Assembly (NCBI GenBank): GCA_964580905.1
Contig: CAZOLR010000021.1
Coordinates: 1 to 32,685, forward strand
Direction: 5' to 3'
Source: G041228335 sp964580905
GTDB taxonomy: Bacteria; Pseudomonadota; Alphaproteobacteria; Puniceispirillales; UBA1172
Length of the DNA: 32,685 bases
Both the position numbers and the translations under genes were made by a program. Shown here piece by piece: positions 23,695 to 32,672 of this stretch (positions are counted from its first letter, which is position 1; every line of letters starts with the position of its first letter). The notes below the pieces were generated by a model that worked only from the letters and a program-made list of their open reading frames with translations, made no database searches and was not told the origin of the DNA.

Positions 23695-24615
23695 TTAATT
23701 GCCGAGTTGCGCTGCAACTTCAGCGGCAAAATCGCTCTCTTCCTTTTCGATACCTTCACCAAGATTGAAACGTGCAAACCCTGTCATGGTAATCGGGGCG
23801 CCCGCATCCCTGGCGGCATTTTCAATGACCTTGCGGACTTCGGTTTCACCGTCGATGACAAAAGTCTGCTCAAGAAGAACAACCTCTTTCATGAATTTCT
23901 TCATGCGGCCTTCAACCATTTTCTCGGCAATGTCGGCAGGCTTGCCGGACTGAATAGCCTGATCCACCAGAATCTGGCGTTCACGGGCCATCATCTCAGG
24001 GTCGAGGTCATCGGCGCTGAGGCTGGCCGGGGCCGCGGCCGCAACATGCATTGCCAGCTGCTTGCCGAGTGCCGTGAGCGCATCGGAAGATGCTGTAGAC
24101 TCAAGCGCAACCAGCACACCAATTTTACCAAGACCATCGGTGACCGCATTATGGACATAGGTAATCACCGCGCCTTCGCTGACGGAGAGCTTGTCCATGC
24201 GGCGCAAGCTCATGTTCTCGCCGATGGTTGCGATATTATGGGTCAGTTCCTCATTCACACTGCGTCCGGTTGAGGGATAGTCCATGCCCCCGAGCGCTTC
24301 GATGTCATCAGCGGAAGCCGCAAGCCCGGCAAGGGTTTTCACAAACCCCTGGAAATCTTCGTTACGGGCCACGAAATCGGTTTCAGAATTGACTTCAATA
24401 AGCGTTCCCACCGTTCCGGTGCTCGAGACACCAACCAGACCTTCGCTGGCAACACGGCTGGCTTTTTTGGCGGCGGCGGACAACCCTTTTTTGCGAAGCC
24501 AGTCAATAGCGGCATCCAGATCACCATCGGTTTCCGTCAACGCCTTCTTGCAGTCCATCATCCCTGCGCCTGTGGCAGTTCTCAGGTCTTTTACCAGTGA
24601 TGCGGTAATCGTCAT
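23695..24615 (-). CDS. tsf: Translation elongation factor Ts
   Basis: Guanine-nucleotide exchange factor that reloads EF-Tu. The 306 residues show the N-terminal UBA-like domain with VKDLRTATGAGMMDCKKAL at 8-26, the TDFVARNEDF motif at 79-88 that contacts EF-Tu, and the two-part dimerisation core. It follows rpsB after 79 bases that carry a short G+C-rich hairpin. AAGGA lies 7 bases before the ATG. Confidence 0.98.
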   Translation of the reverse strand: MTITASLVKDLRTATGAGMMDCKKALTETDGDLDAAIDWLRKKGLSAAAKKASRVASEGLVGVSSTGTVGTLIEVNSETDFVARNEDFQGFVKTLAGLAASADDIEALGGMDYPSTGRSVNEELTHNIATIGENMSLRRMDKLSVSEGAVITYVHNAVTDGLGKIGVLVALESTASSDALTALGKQLAMHVAAAAPASLSADDLDPEMMARERQILVDQAIQSGKPADIAEKMVEGRMKKFMKEVVLLEQTFVIDGETEVRKVIENAARDAGAPITMTGFARFNLGEGIEKEESDFAAEVAAQLGN

Positions 24616-24668
24616 AACTCTATCCTTAAAGGTTTGTTGTTTTCGTCATCTTCAGTCAAAGAAACAGG

Positions 24669-24686
24669 TCCCGGCCGGAACCGGGA
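24669..24686 (-). other. G+C-rich hairpin between rpsB and tsf
   Basis: TCCCGG and CCGGGA close a 6-base loop just after the rpsB stop. On the transcribed minus strand it is followed by a mildly T-rich stretch (CCTGTTTCTTTGA), not a clean T run. A partial terminator that lowers tsf expression relative to rpsB is plausible. Confidence 0.4.
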
Positions 24687-24694
24687 ACTGAGTG

Positions 24695-25549
24695 TTACGC
24701 TTGCGGCTGTTCTTCCCCCGCAGAAGCTTCTTCGGCCACGACTTCAGCCGGGGCGTCTTCTGCAGTGTCGGAAGCGGCCTCAGCCGGGGCGGCGTCTTCC
24801 GACACCGCTTCTTCGACCGGGGTTTCATCGGCGCCGATATCAACACCTTCACGAATCATTTCAGTCTTAAGGCCGTCCAGCACAGCACCTGCGACGAGAT
24901 CGCAGTAGAGAGAAATCGCACGCAGAGCGTCGTCGTTACCGGGGACAGGGAAATCCACGCCATCCGGGTTGGCGTTGCTGTCCACAACAGCGATCACCGG
25001 AATACCGAGCGTGTTGGCTTCGGCAACGGCGATGGCTTCCTTGTTGGTATCGATAATGAAGAGCAGATCAGGAAGACCACCCATTTCCTTGATCCCGCCA
25101 AGTGTCTTTTCCAGCTTTTCCTGCTCACGGGACAGTTGCAGCGCTTCCTTTTTGGTCAGCGCGTTGACTTCTTCGCTTTCAAGGCGGGATTCAAGATCAC
25201 GCAGACGGCGGATCGACTGCGATACGGTATTCCAGTTGGTCATCATGCCGCCAAGCCAGCGGTGATTGACGAAATACTGGCCGCAGGAACGGGCCGCCTG
25301 GGCAATCGTTTCCGACGCGGCAGGCTTGGTGCCGACAAAAAGAACACGGCCGCCACGGGCAGCGGTCTGGCTGACAATATCCAGCGCCTGATAGAGCATC
25401 GGCACGGTCTGCTGAAGGTCAAGAATATGAATGTTGTTCCGGGTGCCGAAAATATACTGTTCCATTTTCGGGTTCCAGCGACGGGTATGGTGACCAAAAT
25501 GTACCCCGGCTTCAAGAAGCTGGCGCATGGTAAAGCTTGGAAGAGGCAT
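24695..25549 (-). CDS. rpsB: 30S ribosomal protein S2
   Basis: Late-assembling small-subunit protein S2, bound near S1 on the 30S back. The 284 residues begin with MPLPSFTMRQLLEAGVHFGH and contain WNPKMEQYIFGTRN, VNHRWLGGMMTNW and IPVIAVVDSNANPDG. The last about 45 residues form an acidic Ala/Glu-rich tail, longer than E. coli S2 (241) and of low complexity. The ATG has AGGAG 8 bases upstream; an earlier in-frame ATG lies inside the structured leader and is rejected. It is the first gene of the long leftward series down to lpxB. Its leader is a candidate site for S2 autoregulation, which is known for rpsB-tsf in E. coli. Confidence 0.98.
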   Translation of the reverse strand: MPLPSFTMRQLLEAGVHFGHHTRRWNPKMEQYIFGTRNNIHILDLQQTVPMLYQALDIVSQTAARGGRVLFVGTKPAASETIAQAARSCGQYFVNHRWLGGMMTNWNTVSQSIRRLRDLESRLESEEVNALTKKEALQLSREQEKLEKTLGGIKEMGGLPDLLFIIDTNKEAIAVAEANTLGIPVIAVVDSNANPDGVDFPVPGNDDALRAISLYCDLVAGAVLDGLKTEMIREGVDIGADETPVEEAVSEDAAPAEAASDTAEDAPAEVVAEEASAGEEQPQA

Positions 25550-25692
25550 GAGAATACTCCTTTTCTCCGGTTGGGCCTCCATGAAGGGATGGGAGCTTAT
25601 TGCTCCACCGGAAGGTGTTTTGCGTATCGCCTATCGGAATTTGCCGATAACACCGTCCTTCATGTGTGAATTCCCGGGATGATCCCGGGTAT
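25550..25692 (-). promoter_or_regulatory. Structured 5' leader of rpsB
   Basis: In transcript order the leader holds three elements. First is a CCCGGG / CCCGGG hairpin with a 5-base loop (25673-25689). Second is UAUCGG / CCGAUA with a 6-base loop (25632-25649). Third is an apparent three-way junction: a closing stem UCCGGU / ACCGGA (25607-25612 with 25566-25571) encloses GGAGC-AAUAA-GCUCC (25592-25606) and CCUU-CAUG-GAGG (25576-25587). The junction ends about 5 bases before the AGGAG ribosome site. Hand-folded; fits an S2-binding translational operator but is unproven. Confidence 0.5.
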
Positions 25693-25698
25693 GCCGGT

Positions 25699-25727
25699 CT
25701 TTTACCCGCAGGACGCACGGAAAGCAA
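25699..25727 (-). promoter_or_regulatory. Candidate rpsB promoter
   Basis: On the minus strand TTGCTT and TAAAAG are spaced by 17 bases in the dnaE-rpsB gap (3/6 and 4/6 matches). It would start transcription near 25692, giving a leader of about 143 bases. It is the best candidate I see in this gap. Confidence 0.4.
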
Positions 25728-25789
25728 GCCCTTATCTCAGGTTTTCGGCCCTGTTCGGTGAACCGCTGATGTCTTTAAGATCCATCTCT

Positions 25790-28700
25790 TCAGGAAAGTT
25801 CACGAACCGCCGTCACCCCGGGCAGGATTTTCAGCATCTGCCGGAATTCACCGGACAGACGAAACCTTCCCGGAAGATCGATAATCACGTCATTCTGGTT
25901 AGCCTTGACCGAAAGCTTGATCCGTCCTGTACCTGTCCCGTCACGTCTGAGGCCATCCCTGATACCTTCAAGTGCGGCGGCATTTGCGATGCGCACTTCA
26001 AGACCGGCACTGTCAATGAACGCGATATCGTCAAGCGGCGTGATCTGCTGGCCTATCAACCGGACCCCGCCTTCCTCAAGACGGGCATCCGCCTTGACCA
26101 GCATGGGGATTTCGCTTTCGAGATGCTCACGGATAAGGGCAAGAAGATCAGAGAAGACCGTCACCTCGAATACGCCGGACTGATCAGTCAGTTGCAGAAA
26201 GGCAAATCTGTTCCCGCGGGAAGATGTTCGCACCTGTTTGCCCGTGATAACCCCGGCAAGCCTGAGCCGACAGCCGTTTCCGCGCGCCTGCACCACCTCC
26301 TCAAGCCGGGAGGACGGGGTGATATCCATGGCAACAAGCCGTTCGGCGTAATCATCAAGCGGATGCGCCGAGATATAAAGACCGAGAGCCGCAAACTCAT
26401 TTTCAAGCCTGATCTTGCTTCCGGCCTCGGGCACATTTGGCAGAACGATGCTGAGCTGGGCATCAACAGTGCCGCCGAAGAGATTTTCCTGGGCCGATTC
26501 CTTTTCCTTGCGGATCGCCGAGCCGTGGGCAATGATCGCCGGCATTCCTGCAAGCAGTTGAGCCCTGTTGCCCGCGATGCGATCAAGCGCACCTGCCTTG
26601 ATGAGGTTTTCAAGGGCACGACTGCCGAGAACACCAGCCAGACGCGCCGCGAAATCATCGAGACTGGCGAAATCCCCGCCTTCTTTCCTGATAGCAACAA
26701 GCTGGCGCATGGCCTCCATCCCCACGTTACGGATAGCACCCAGCGCATAGCGGATCGCTAGACCATCGCCGTGTTCTTCCACAACGAACCGGGCTTCGGA
26801 CGCATTCACATCCGGTGGCAGCATCGTGATGCCACGGACCTGACAATCCTGCCGGAAGATGGCAAGTTTATCCGTATTCCCGGCGTCCAGCGTCATGGAA
26901 GCGGCCATGAATTCAGCCGGATAATGCGCCTTGAACCAGGCGGTCTGCCAGGCAATCAGCGCATAGGCGGCGGCATGTGATTTATTGAACCCGTAACCGG
27001 CAAATGCGCTGATCTGATCAAAAATCTCACCGGAAAGTTTCGCATCGATGTCATTTTCAGCGGCGCCGGATACGAATGTATCGCGCTGGGCGTCCATTTC
27101 CGCCTGAATTTTCTTACCCATGGCGCGGCGAAGAATATCCGCCCCCCCGAGGGTATATCCGGCAAGGCGCTGGGCCGCCTGCTGGACCTGTTCCTGATAG
27201 ATCATGATCCCGTAGGTTTCGGAAAGGATGGGCTCAAGGCCGGGGTGCATATACTGCACATCCTCACGGCCATGCTTACGGGCCACGTATTTGGGAATAT
27301 TTTCCATCGGCCCCGGACGATAGAGCGCCACAACCGCAATGATATCTTCAAAGCGGTCAGGCTTGAGGCCCCGCAAGACATCCCGCATGCCGCTGGATTC
27401 CAACTGGAAAACCCCAACCGTATCCCCGCGCGAAAGCATCTCAAAAGTGAGGTCGTCCTCAAGCGGAATGTCATCAAGGGTCATATCTATTCCCCGCCGC
27501 TCAAGTAGATGCAATGTCTGCTGAAGAACCGTCAGTGTCTTCAGGCCGAGGAAGTCAAATTTGACGAGGCCGGCCTTTTCCACCCATTTCATGTTGAACT
27601 GGGTTACCGGCATATCTGACCTCGGGTCACGGTAAAGCGGCACCAGCTCAGATAAGGGGCGATCACCGATTACCAGCCCGGCCGCATGGGTGGAGGCGTG
27701 CCGGTAAAGCCCCTCAAGCTGACAGGACACACGGATCAGTTCGGCCACCTGTTCGTCATTATCACGCTCACGACGAAGGTCTTCTTCTGTTTCAAGTGCC
27801 TTGTTGAGCGTGACCGGATCCGCGGGGTTGCTTGGCACGAGTTTGGCTATCCTGTCCACCTGGCCGTAGGGCATGCCCATCGTCCGCCCCACATCACGGA
27901 GAGCCGCCCGCGCCTGAAGCGATCCGAAGGTGATGATCTGTGCCACCCTGTCATCACCATATTTCCGCTGAACGTAGCTGATAACCTCATCACGGCGGTC
28001 CTGACAGAAATCAACATCGAAATCCGGCATCGACACCCGTTCAGGGTTGAGAAAACGTTCAAACAATAACCCCCATCTGATGGGATCGAGATCCGTGATC
28101 AGCAACGCGTAGGCCACGAGCGATCCTGCCCCCGAACCCCGCCCGGGCCCCACGGGTATCCCCTGTTCTTTCGCCCAGCCGATGAAATCGGCAACGATCA
28201 GGAAATAGCCGGGAAAACCCATCTGGATGATGATATCAAGTTCCATTTCCAGCCGGTCGGCATAGACCTTCCGCTGTGCCTCATCTGTCCTGATGTTCTC
28301 AAAAGCCGGCAGTTCAAACCGCTGTTCAAGACCTTTTCTGGCACGTTCGCGGAGATAGCCCTCTTCGGACATACCATCCGGCACAGGGAACGCCGGAAGG
28401 ATAGGGTCCATCTTGGGAACACGAAAGGCACATCGCCGGGCAATCACCACCGTGTTGGCGACAGCTTCGGGCAAATCGGCAAAGGCAAGCGCCATCTCGC
28501 CCGCGGATTTGAGATAATGCATATCGGTTTCGCGACGGCGGTTGTCATCAGCCAGAGTCGTGCTCTGGGAAATGCAGAGCAAAACCTCATGCGCCGCCGC
28601 GGCACCGGCGGTTGGAAAATAGCAGTCATTGGTGGCGACAAGAGGCAGATCCAGTTCATAGGCAAGATCAATCAGATGAGGTTCTGCCATAGCTTCGCGC

Positions 28701-29221
28701 CGGGTGCCATGGCGCTGAATTTCGACATAAATGCGCCCGGCAAAGAGACCAGTCAGGGATTCAAGACGTTGGCGGGCAAGAGGCAACTGGCCATCGGCAA
28801 GGGCAGCTGCGATAAATCCCCGACGCGCTCCCCCCGTCAGCAGGATCAGCCCGTCGCTTCTGCCTTTCAGGGTATCAAGTTCAATTCTTGGCTCATTCGG
28901 ATCCGTCATCAGGGCGCGGGAGATCAGGTGGCTCAGATTGGCCCATCCGGTCTCGTTCTGAACCAGCAAAACCACCTCGCCCTCACCACCGGCCTGATCA
29001 GCAAGGGTGACCTGGGCGCCGACAATCGGCTGGATACCTTTCGCCGCCGCAAGATCAGAAAACTCCAGCGCCCCGAAGGTGTTGAACGTATCGGTGATGG
29101 CCACGGCAGGCTGGCCGAGATTATGCACGGCATCAACCAGATCACTGATCTGGAACATGCCTTCCGCAAGAGAATAGGCGGAATGGGTGCGGAGATGGAT
29201 AAACAGCGGCGTGTCGGTCAT
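25790..29221 (-). CDS. dnaE: DNA polymerase III alpha subunit
   Basis: Catalytic subunit of the replicative polymerase. The 1143 residues contain an N-terminal PHP domain (about 5-270) and the polymerase palm with the catalytic Asp pair Asp400/Asp402 in PDFDVDF and the third Asp556 in KFDFLGL. GPGRGSGAGSLVAY lies at 358-371. The tau/beta-binding and HhH region follows, then a C-terminal OB fold (about 960-1040). The PHP metal ligands are degenerate: HLRTHS replaces HxH, and TDTFN stands where TDHGN is found in active PHP domains. Proofreading is therefore expected from a separate DnaQ, as in E. coli. It lies 103 bases after lolD. No strong promoter is visible in that gap, so it is probably read from proS-lol. 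Confidence 0.97.
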   Translation of the reverse strand: MTDTPLFIHLRTHSAYSLAEGMFQISDLVDAVHNLGQPAVAITDTFNTFGALEFSDLAAAKGIQPIVGAQVTLADQAGGEGEVVLLVQNETGWANLSHLISRALMTDPNEPRIELDTLKGRSDGLILLTGGARRGFIAAALADGQLPLARQRLESLTGLFAGRIYVEIQRHGTRREAMAEPHLIDLAYELDLPLVATNDCYFPTAGAAAAHEVLLCISQSTTLADDNRRRETDMHYLKSAGEMALAFADLPEAVANTVVIARRCAFRVPKMDPILPAFPVPDGMSEEGYLRERARKGLEQRFELPAFENIRTDEAQRKVYADRLEMELDIIIQMGFPGYFLIVADFIGWAKEQGIPVGPGRGSGAGSLVAYALLITDLDPIRWGLLFERFLNPERVSMPDFDVDFCQDRRDEVISYVQRKYGDDRVAQIITFGSLQARAALRDVGRTMGMPYGQVDRIAKLVPSNPADPVTLNKALETEEDLRRERDNDEQVAELIRVSCQLEGLYRHASTHAAGLVIGDRPLSELVPLYRDPRSDMPVTQFNMKWVEKAGLVKFDFLGLKTLTVLQQTLHLLERRGIDMTLDDIPLEDDLTFEMLSRGDTVGVFQLESSGMRDVLRGLKPDRFEDIIAVVALYRPGPMENIPKYVARKHGREDVQYMHPGLEPILSETYGIMIYQEQVQQAAQRLAGYTLGGADILRRAMGKKIQAEMDAQRDTFVSGAAENDIDAKLSGEIFDQISAFAGYGFNKSHAAAYALIAWQTAWFKAHYPAEFMAASMTLDAGNTDKLAIFRQDCQVRGITMLPPDVNASEARFVVEEHGDGLAIRYALGAIRNVGMEAMRQLVAIRKEGGDFASLDDFAARLAGVLGSRALENLIKAGALDRIAGNRAQLLAGMPAIIAHGSAIRKEKESAQENLFGGTVDAQLSIVLPNVPEAGSKIRLENEFAALGLYISAHPLDDYAERLVAMDITPSSRLEEVVQARGNGCRLRLAGVITGKQVRTSSRGNRFAFLQLTDQSGVFEVTVFSDLLALIREHLESEIPMLVKADARLEEGGVRLIGQQITPLDDIAFIDSAGLEVRIANAAALEGIRDGLRRDGTGTGRIKLSVKANQNDVIIDLPGRFRLSGEFRQMLKILPGVTAVRELS

Positions 29222-29324
29222 GCCCTATAATGACCGCCGCATGCCAGGGCTGGCAAGACCACCTGTTCATAGAGGTGCAATCCTGTTGATAATGCTTGCC
29301 CTCACGCCTGAGGCATGCACCTTT
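29222..29324. other. lolD-dnaE intergenic gap
   Basis: 103 bases without a gene. Two small dyads are visible: CCTCA / TGAGG with a 4-base loop (29300-29313) and GCCAG-GG-CTGGC (29243-29254). Neither is followed by a T run. No confident promoter for dnaE was found. Confidence 0.4.
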
Positions 29325-30032
29325 TCAGGAATGCGACGAAAGCGCCCCGTCACGAATCGTCAGCACCCTGTCCATGCTGGCGGCAAGTTCAGTATTATGG
29401 GTGACGATAAGCGCTGCGGTTTTTGTCTGCCTGATGATGGCGGACAAATGGCTGAACACATCCCGGGCCGTCTCCGGATCAAGGTTGCCGGTGGGTTCAT
29501 CCGCAAGAAGGATGCTCGGGGCGTTGGAGACAGCCCTTGCTATGGCTATGCGCTGCTGTTCACCTCCGGAAAGCTGGCCCGGCCGGTGGTCACGACGCTC
29601 CGAAAGCCCGACCAGCGCAAGAAGCTGTTCAGCCCGGCTGGAAGCTTCGGCTCGCGGCAGTTGCGCCAGCATCTGGGGGATGAGAATATTTTCAAAAGCT
29701 GAAAATTCGGGCAGCAGACGGTGAAACTGAAACACAAAGCCGATTTTCTTTCGCCTCAGGGCTGCCCTTTCCTTTTCCTTCAGGCGGGCTGTCGCCTTGC
29801 CGTCCACCATCACGGACCCGCTGTCGGGATTTTCAAGAAGCCCCGCGATATTCAGCAGAGTTGATTTCCCCGAACCGCTGGGACCAACAAGAGCAACCAT
29901 CTCCCCGGGCCGGATAGCAAGGCTTGCGCCATTGAGGACATGAAGGCGGTTTTTCCCCTGGGCAAAGGATTTTTCAATCCCGTTCAGCACCAGCGCACTG
30001 TCGCGTGGATTTTCAACAACCACCTTATTCAT
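29325..30032 (-). CDS. lolD: Lipoprotein-releasing ABC transporter ATPase
   Basis: ATPase of the Lol system, which extracts outer-membrane lipoproteins from the inner membrane and hands them to LolA. The 235 residues (E. coli LolD 233) show Walker A GPSGSGKST at 50-58, the Q-loop in FVFQFHRLLPEF, the signature LSGGEQQ at 154-160, Walker B ILLADEPTGNLD from 174, and the switch His in VTHN. FQFHRLLPEF resembles the LolD-specific segment that contacts the permease. The ATG follows GGAGG and overlaps the permease gene end by 8 bases. MacB- and FtsE-type ATPases are similar, but the adjacent permease settles the assignment. Confidence 0.95.
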   Translation of the reverse strand: MNKVVVENPRDSALVLNGIEKSFAQGKNRLHVLNGASLAIRPGEMVALVGPSGSGKSTLLNIAGLLENPDSGSVMVDGKATARLKEKERAALRRKKIGFVFQFHRLLPEFSAFENILIPQMLAQLPRAEASSRAEQLLALVGLSERRDHRPGQLSGGEQQRIAIARAVSNAPSILLADEPTGNLDPETARDVFSHLSAIIRQTKTAALIVTHNTELAASMDRVLTIRDGALSSHS

Positions 30033-31281
30033 ATCTGAGTGCCTCCGCCGGTGCGATGCGGGATGCCCGCCATGCCGGATAGACACTGGCAAGGAAAGAA
30101 AGAGCCAGCGCCATCAGAATGATCATCAGCACTTCATCGGGGTCCACCTTAGCTGGCAGGGTGGACAGAAAATAAATCTCAGCGGCGAAAAGTTCGGTGC
30201 CGGTCAGGCTCTCAAGCAGGGCGCGGATACGTTCAATATTCCAGCAGAACCCAAGCCCGAGGACCGTTCCCGTCGCCGTCCCGACAACACCTATACTTGC
30301 CCCGGTCATGAAAAAGACCCGCATGATCCCGCCTGCGGTCGCCCCCATTGCCCGCAGGACCGCGATATCGCTGTTCTTGGAGCGAACCAGCATGATCATT
30401 GACGAGATGATGTTGAACGCCGCAACCAGAATGATCAGGGTCAGGATAAGGAACATGACATTGCGCTCCACCACAAGGGCATTGATAAAGCTCCTGTTGC
30501 GATCTCTCCAGTCATTGACCTGCAGCTGCTTCGGGGTTGTCTGTTCCAGATTGAGCCGGATGCCATCGGTGCGCGCGAGATCTGATGCGTAGATTTCAAG
30601 GCCGGTGACACGCTGATCACTGCCAAAAAAAGCCTGCGCTGCATCCAGCGGCATGAAAATAAAGCCCTTGTCGTATTCAAACATCCCGACATCAAACAGG
30701 CCCGCGATCGTGTAGGTGCGGCGTTGCGGCAAGGTGCCGAAAGGCGTTGTCCGTCCCCTGGCCCCGACCAGCGTGATGCTGTCCCCCTCCTTGACACCGA
30801 GAGAACGAGCCAGCCGGTGACCGAGCAGAAGCTGATCATCGTCGCGGAATCTCTCCACCATTTTTTCATCAAGGGAGTCCCATAAAGGGCGTCGTGCCGC
30901 CAGATCCGCCCAGCGCACGCCGCGGACCACCGCGCCCGACGTCTGGCCCTGGCTTGCCACCATCACCTGGCCCTCGACTTGCGGCGTCACGGCAATGATA
31001 CCCGGTATCCCGGCAATGCGGACAGAAAGCGCATCATAATCCCTGATCCCGCGGCCATCTGTTGCGTAGACAGCGAGATGGCCGTTAAGCCCGAGTATCC
31101 GGCCGATCAGTTCTGCCCTGAAGCCGTTCATTACGGACATGACAATAATCAGCGTCGCCACGCCGAGCGCAATGCCGAGAAGCGAAAACCAGGCAATGAC
31201 GGATATGAAACCTTCCGAGCGGCGCGATTTCATGTAACGCAGGGCAAGAAGCCGTTCAGCTTGTGTGAAGAGTCCGAACAC
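30025..31281 (-). CDS. lolC: Lipoprotein-releasing system permease, LolC/LolE family
   Basis: Membrane subunit of the Lol lipoprotein extractor. The 418 residues have a cytoplasmic N-terminus (LLALRYMKSRRSEGFISVIAW), a first membrane helix (about 32-52) and a large periplasmic MacB-like core domain (about 53-265). Three C-terminal helices form the FtsX-type domain (about 272-405), ending in YPAWRASRIAPAEALRYE. The start is a GTG 5 bases after the proS stop; it reproduces the usual N-terminus. Only one permease gene is present here, whereas E. coli has lolC and lolE. A homodimeric permease (LolF-like) is likely unless a second gene lies elsewhere. Confidence 0.92.
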   Translation of the reverse strand: MFGLFTQAERLLALRYMKSRRSEGFISVIAWFSLLGIALGVATLIIVMSVMNGFRAELIGRILGLNGHLAVYATDGRGIRDYDALSVRIAGIPGIIAVTPQVEGQVMVASQGQTSGAVVRGVRWADLAARRPLWDSLDEKMVERFRDDDQLLLGHRLARSLGVKEGDSITLVGARGRTTPFGTLPQRRTYTIAGLFDVGMFEYDKGFIFMPLDAAQAFFGSDQRVTGLEIYASDLARTDGIRLNLEQTTPKQLQVNDWRDRNRSFINALVVERNVMFLILTLIILVAAFNIISSMIMLVRSKNSDIAVLRAMGATAGGIMRVFFMTGASIGVVGTATGTVLGLGFCWNIERIRALLESLTGTELFAAEIYFLSTLPAKVDPDEVLMIILMALALSFLASVYPAWRASRIAPAEALRYE

Positions 31282-31286
31282 GCCTG

Positions 31287-32603
31287 CTACCCTGCCAACA
31301 ACGCATTGAGCGCGGCTTCCGGTGTCATTTGCCGGGTTTCACCGGACCGGCGATGCTTGTATTCCACCATACCTTCGCCAGCAATCCGTGGGCCGATGAT
31401 GATCTGCCGGGGAATTCCGATGAGATCCATGCCGGCCAGTTTTGCCCCCGGCCGGTCAGCGGTATCGTCCATCAGCACGTCCTTGCCCGCCGCGATAAGC
31501 TTGTCATAGAGATCTTCGGCCATTCCATCGCAAGTTGCATCACCCGGCTTCAGGTTGACGATACCAATATCAAAGGGAGCCACGCTTTCCGGCCAGATGA
31601 TGCCGGCATCGTCATGGCAGGCTTCGATAATCGCCCCGACCAGCCGCGAGACACCGATACCATAAGACCCCATATGGACATCACGCATGGCCCCGGTTTC
31701 ATCAGCCACCGCCGCCCCCATCGGCGCGGAATATTTGGTGCCGAAATAGAAGATATGGCCAACTTCGATCCCCCGTGTCGTGATGAGATCATCCGCCGAA
31801 ACACCGCAGGAGCCGGCGTCGTGCTTTTCATCGGTCGCGGCATAGAGGTTAGTGAAACTGTCGACAATGGGCTGCAGATCCGTTTCGTAATCCACGTCAC
31901 CGGCATCAAGGCTGCGGCCGATCCAGTCCCTATGACAGAAGACTTCGCTTTCACCGGTTTCGGCCAGAATGATAAATTCATGGCTCATGTCGCCGCCGAT
32001 CGGCCCGGTATCAGCCTCCATGGGAATGGCGGTGAGCCCGAGCCGCTGGAAGGTCAGGAGATAGGCGATGAACATCTTGTTGTATTCCGCCCGGGCCGTT
32101 TCGGCATCAAGGGCAAAGGAATAGGCATCCTTCATGAGAAATTCACGCCCCCGCATGATCCCGAACCGGGGGCGGACTTCATCACGGAACTTCCACTGGA
32201 TATGATAAAGATTCATCGGCAGGGCACGATAGCTTTTGACATGTGACCGGAAGATATCCGTTACCTGCTCTTCATTGGTCGGGCCATAAAGCATGTCACG
32301 TTCGTGGCGGTCCTGAATGCGGAGCATTTCAAGCCCGTAATCTTCATACCGGCCGGATTCCTGCCAGAGTTCAGCCGGCTGAATGGTGGGCATCAGGATT
32401 TCATTGGCCCCTGCCCGGTTCTGTTCTTCGCGGACGATCTGTTCGATCTTGCGCATGACCTTGAGCCCCATCGGCAGCCAGGAGTAAATCCCGGCACTGG
32501 ACTGCTGGATCATGCCCGCCCGCAGCATCAGCCGATGCGAGACGATCTGGGCTTCTTTCGGTGTTTCTTTCAGTACAGGGATGAAATATCTGCTCAGTCG
32601 CAT
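31287..32603 (-). CDS. proS: Prolyl-tRNA synthetase, compact alphaproteobacterial type
   Basis: Class II synthetase that charges tRNA-Pro. The 438 residues start MRLSRYFIPVLKETPKEAQ and show motif 2 at about 139-161 (FRDEVRPRFGIMRGREFLMKDA), motif 3 at about 312-322 (GSYGIGVSRLV) and a C-terminal anticodon-binding domain. It is far shorter than E. coli ProRS (572) because the about 180-residue editing insertion between motifs 2 and 3 is reduced to a short loop, as in other alphaproteobacteria. Hydrolysis of Ala-tRNA-Pro would then need a free-standing YbaK/ProX-type deacylase, not in this window. The ATG follows GAGG by 7 bases; a TTG four codons upstream is disfavoured. It heads the proS-lol-dnaE run. 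Confidence 0.97.
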   Translation of the reverse strand: MRLSRYFIPVLKETPKEAQIVSHRLMLRAGMIQQSSAGIYSWLPMGLKVMRKIEQIVREEQNRAGANEILMPTIQPAELWQESGRYEDYGLEMLRIQDRHERDMLYGPTNEEQVTDIFRSHVKSYRALPMNLYHIQWKFRDEVRPRFGIMRGREFLMKDAYSFALDAETARAEYNKMFIAYLLTFQRLGLTAIPMEADTGPIGGDMSHEFIILAETGESEVFCHRDWIGRSLDAGDVDYETDLQPIVDSFTNLYAATDEKHDAGSCGVSADDLITTRGIEVGHIFYFGTKYSAPMGAAVADETGAMRDVHMGSYGIGVSRLVGAIIEACHDDAGIIWPESVAPFDIGIVNLKPGDATCDGMAEDLYDKLIAAGKDVLMDDTADRPGAKLAGMDLIGIPRQIIIGPRIAGEGMVEYKHRRSGETRQMTPEAALNALLAG

Positions 32604-32672
32604 GGGGATCCTCAAAGAGTAACGGTCCCGACCCTTTCAGGGAGGGGAAGTTGGGGGCTGTTTTCAGGGGTA

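Noticed and set aside
24692..25669. Open frame of 325 codons on the plus strand opposite rpsB
   Set aside because: Antisense to ribosomal protein S2 and its leader; no family features.
25679..26761. Open frame of 360 codons on the plus strand covering the dnaE 3' end
   Set aside because: It begins in the rpsB leader region and runs antisense to the conserved C-terminal domains of dnaE. No recognisable motif or ribosome site.
31329..32246. Open frame of 305 codons on the plus strand opposite proS
   Set aside because: Antisense to the catalytic motifs of ProS, and the composition is that of a complementary frame.
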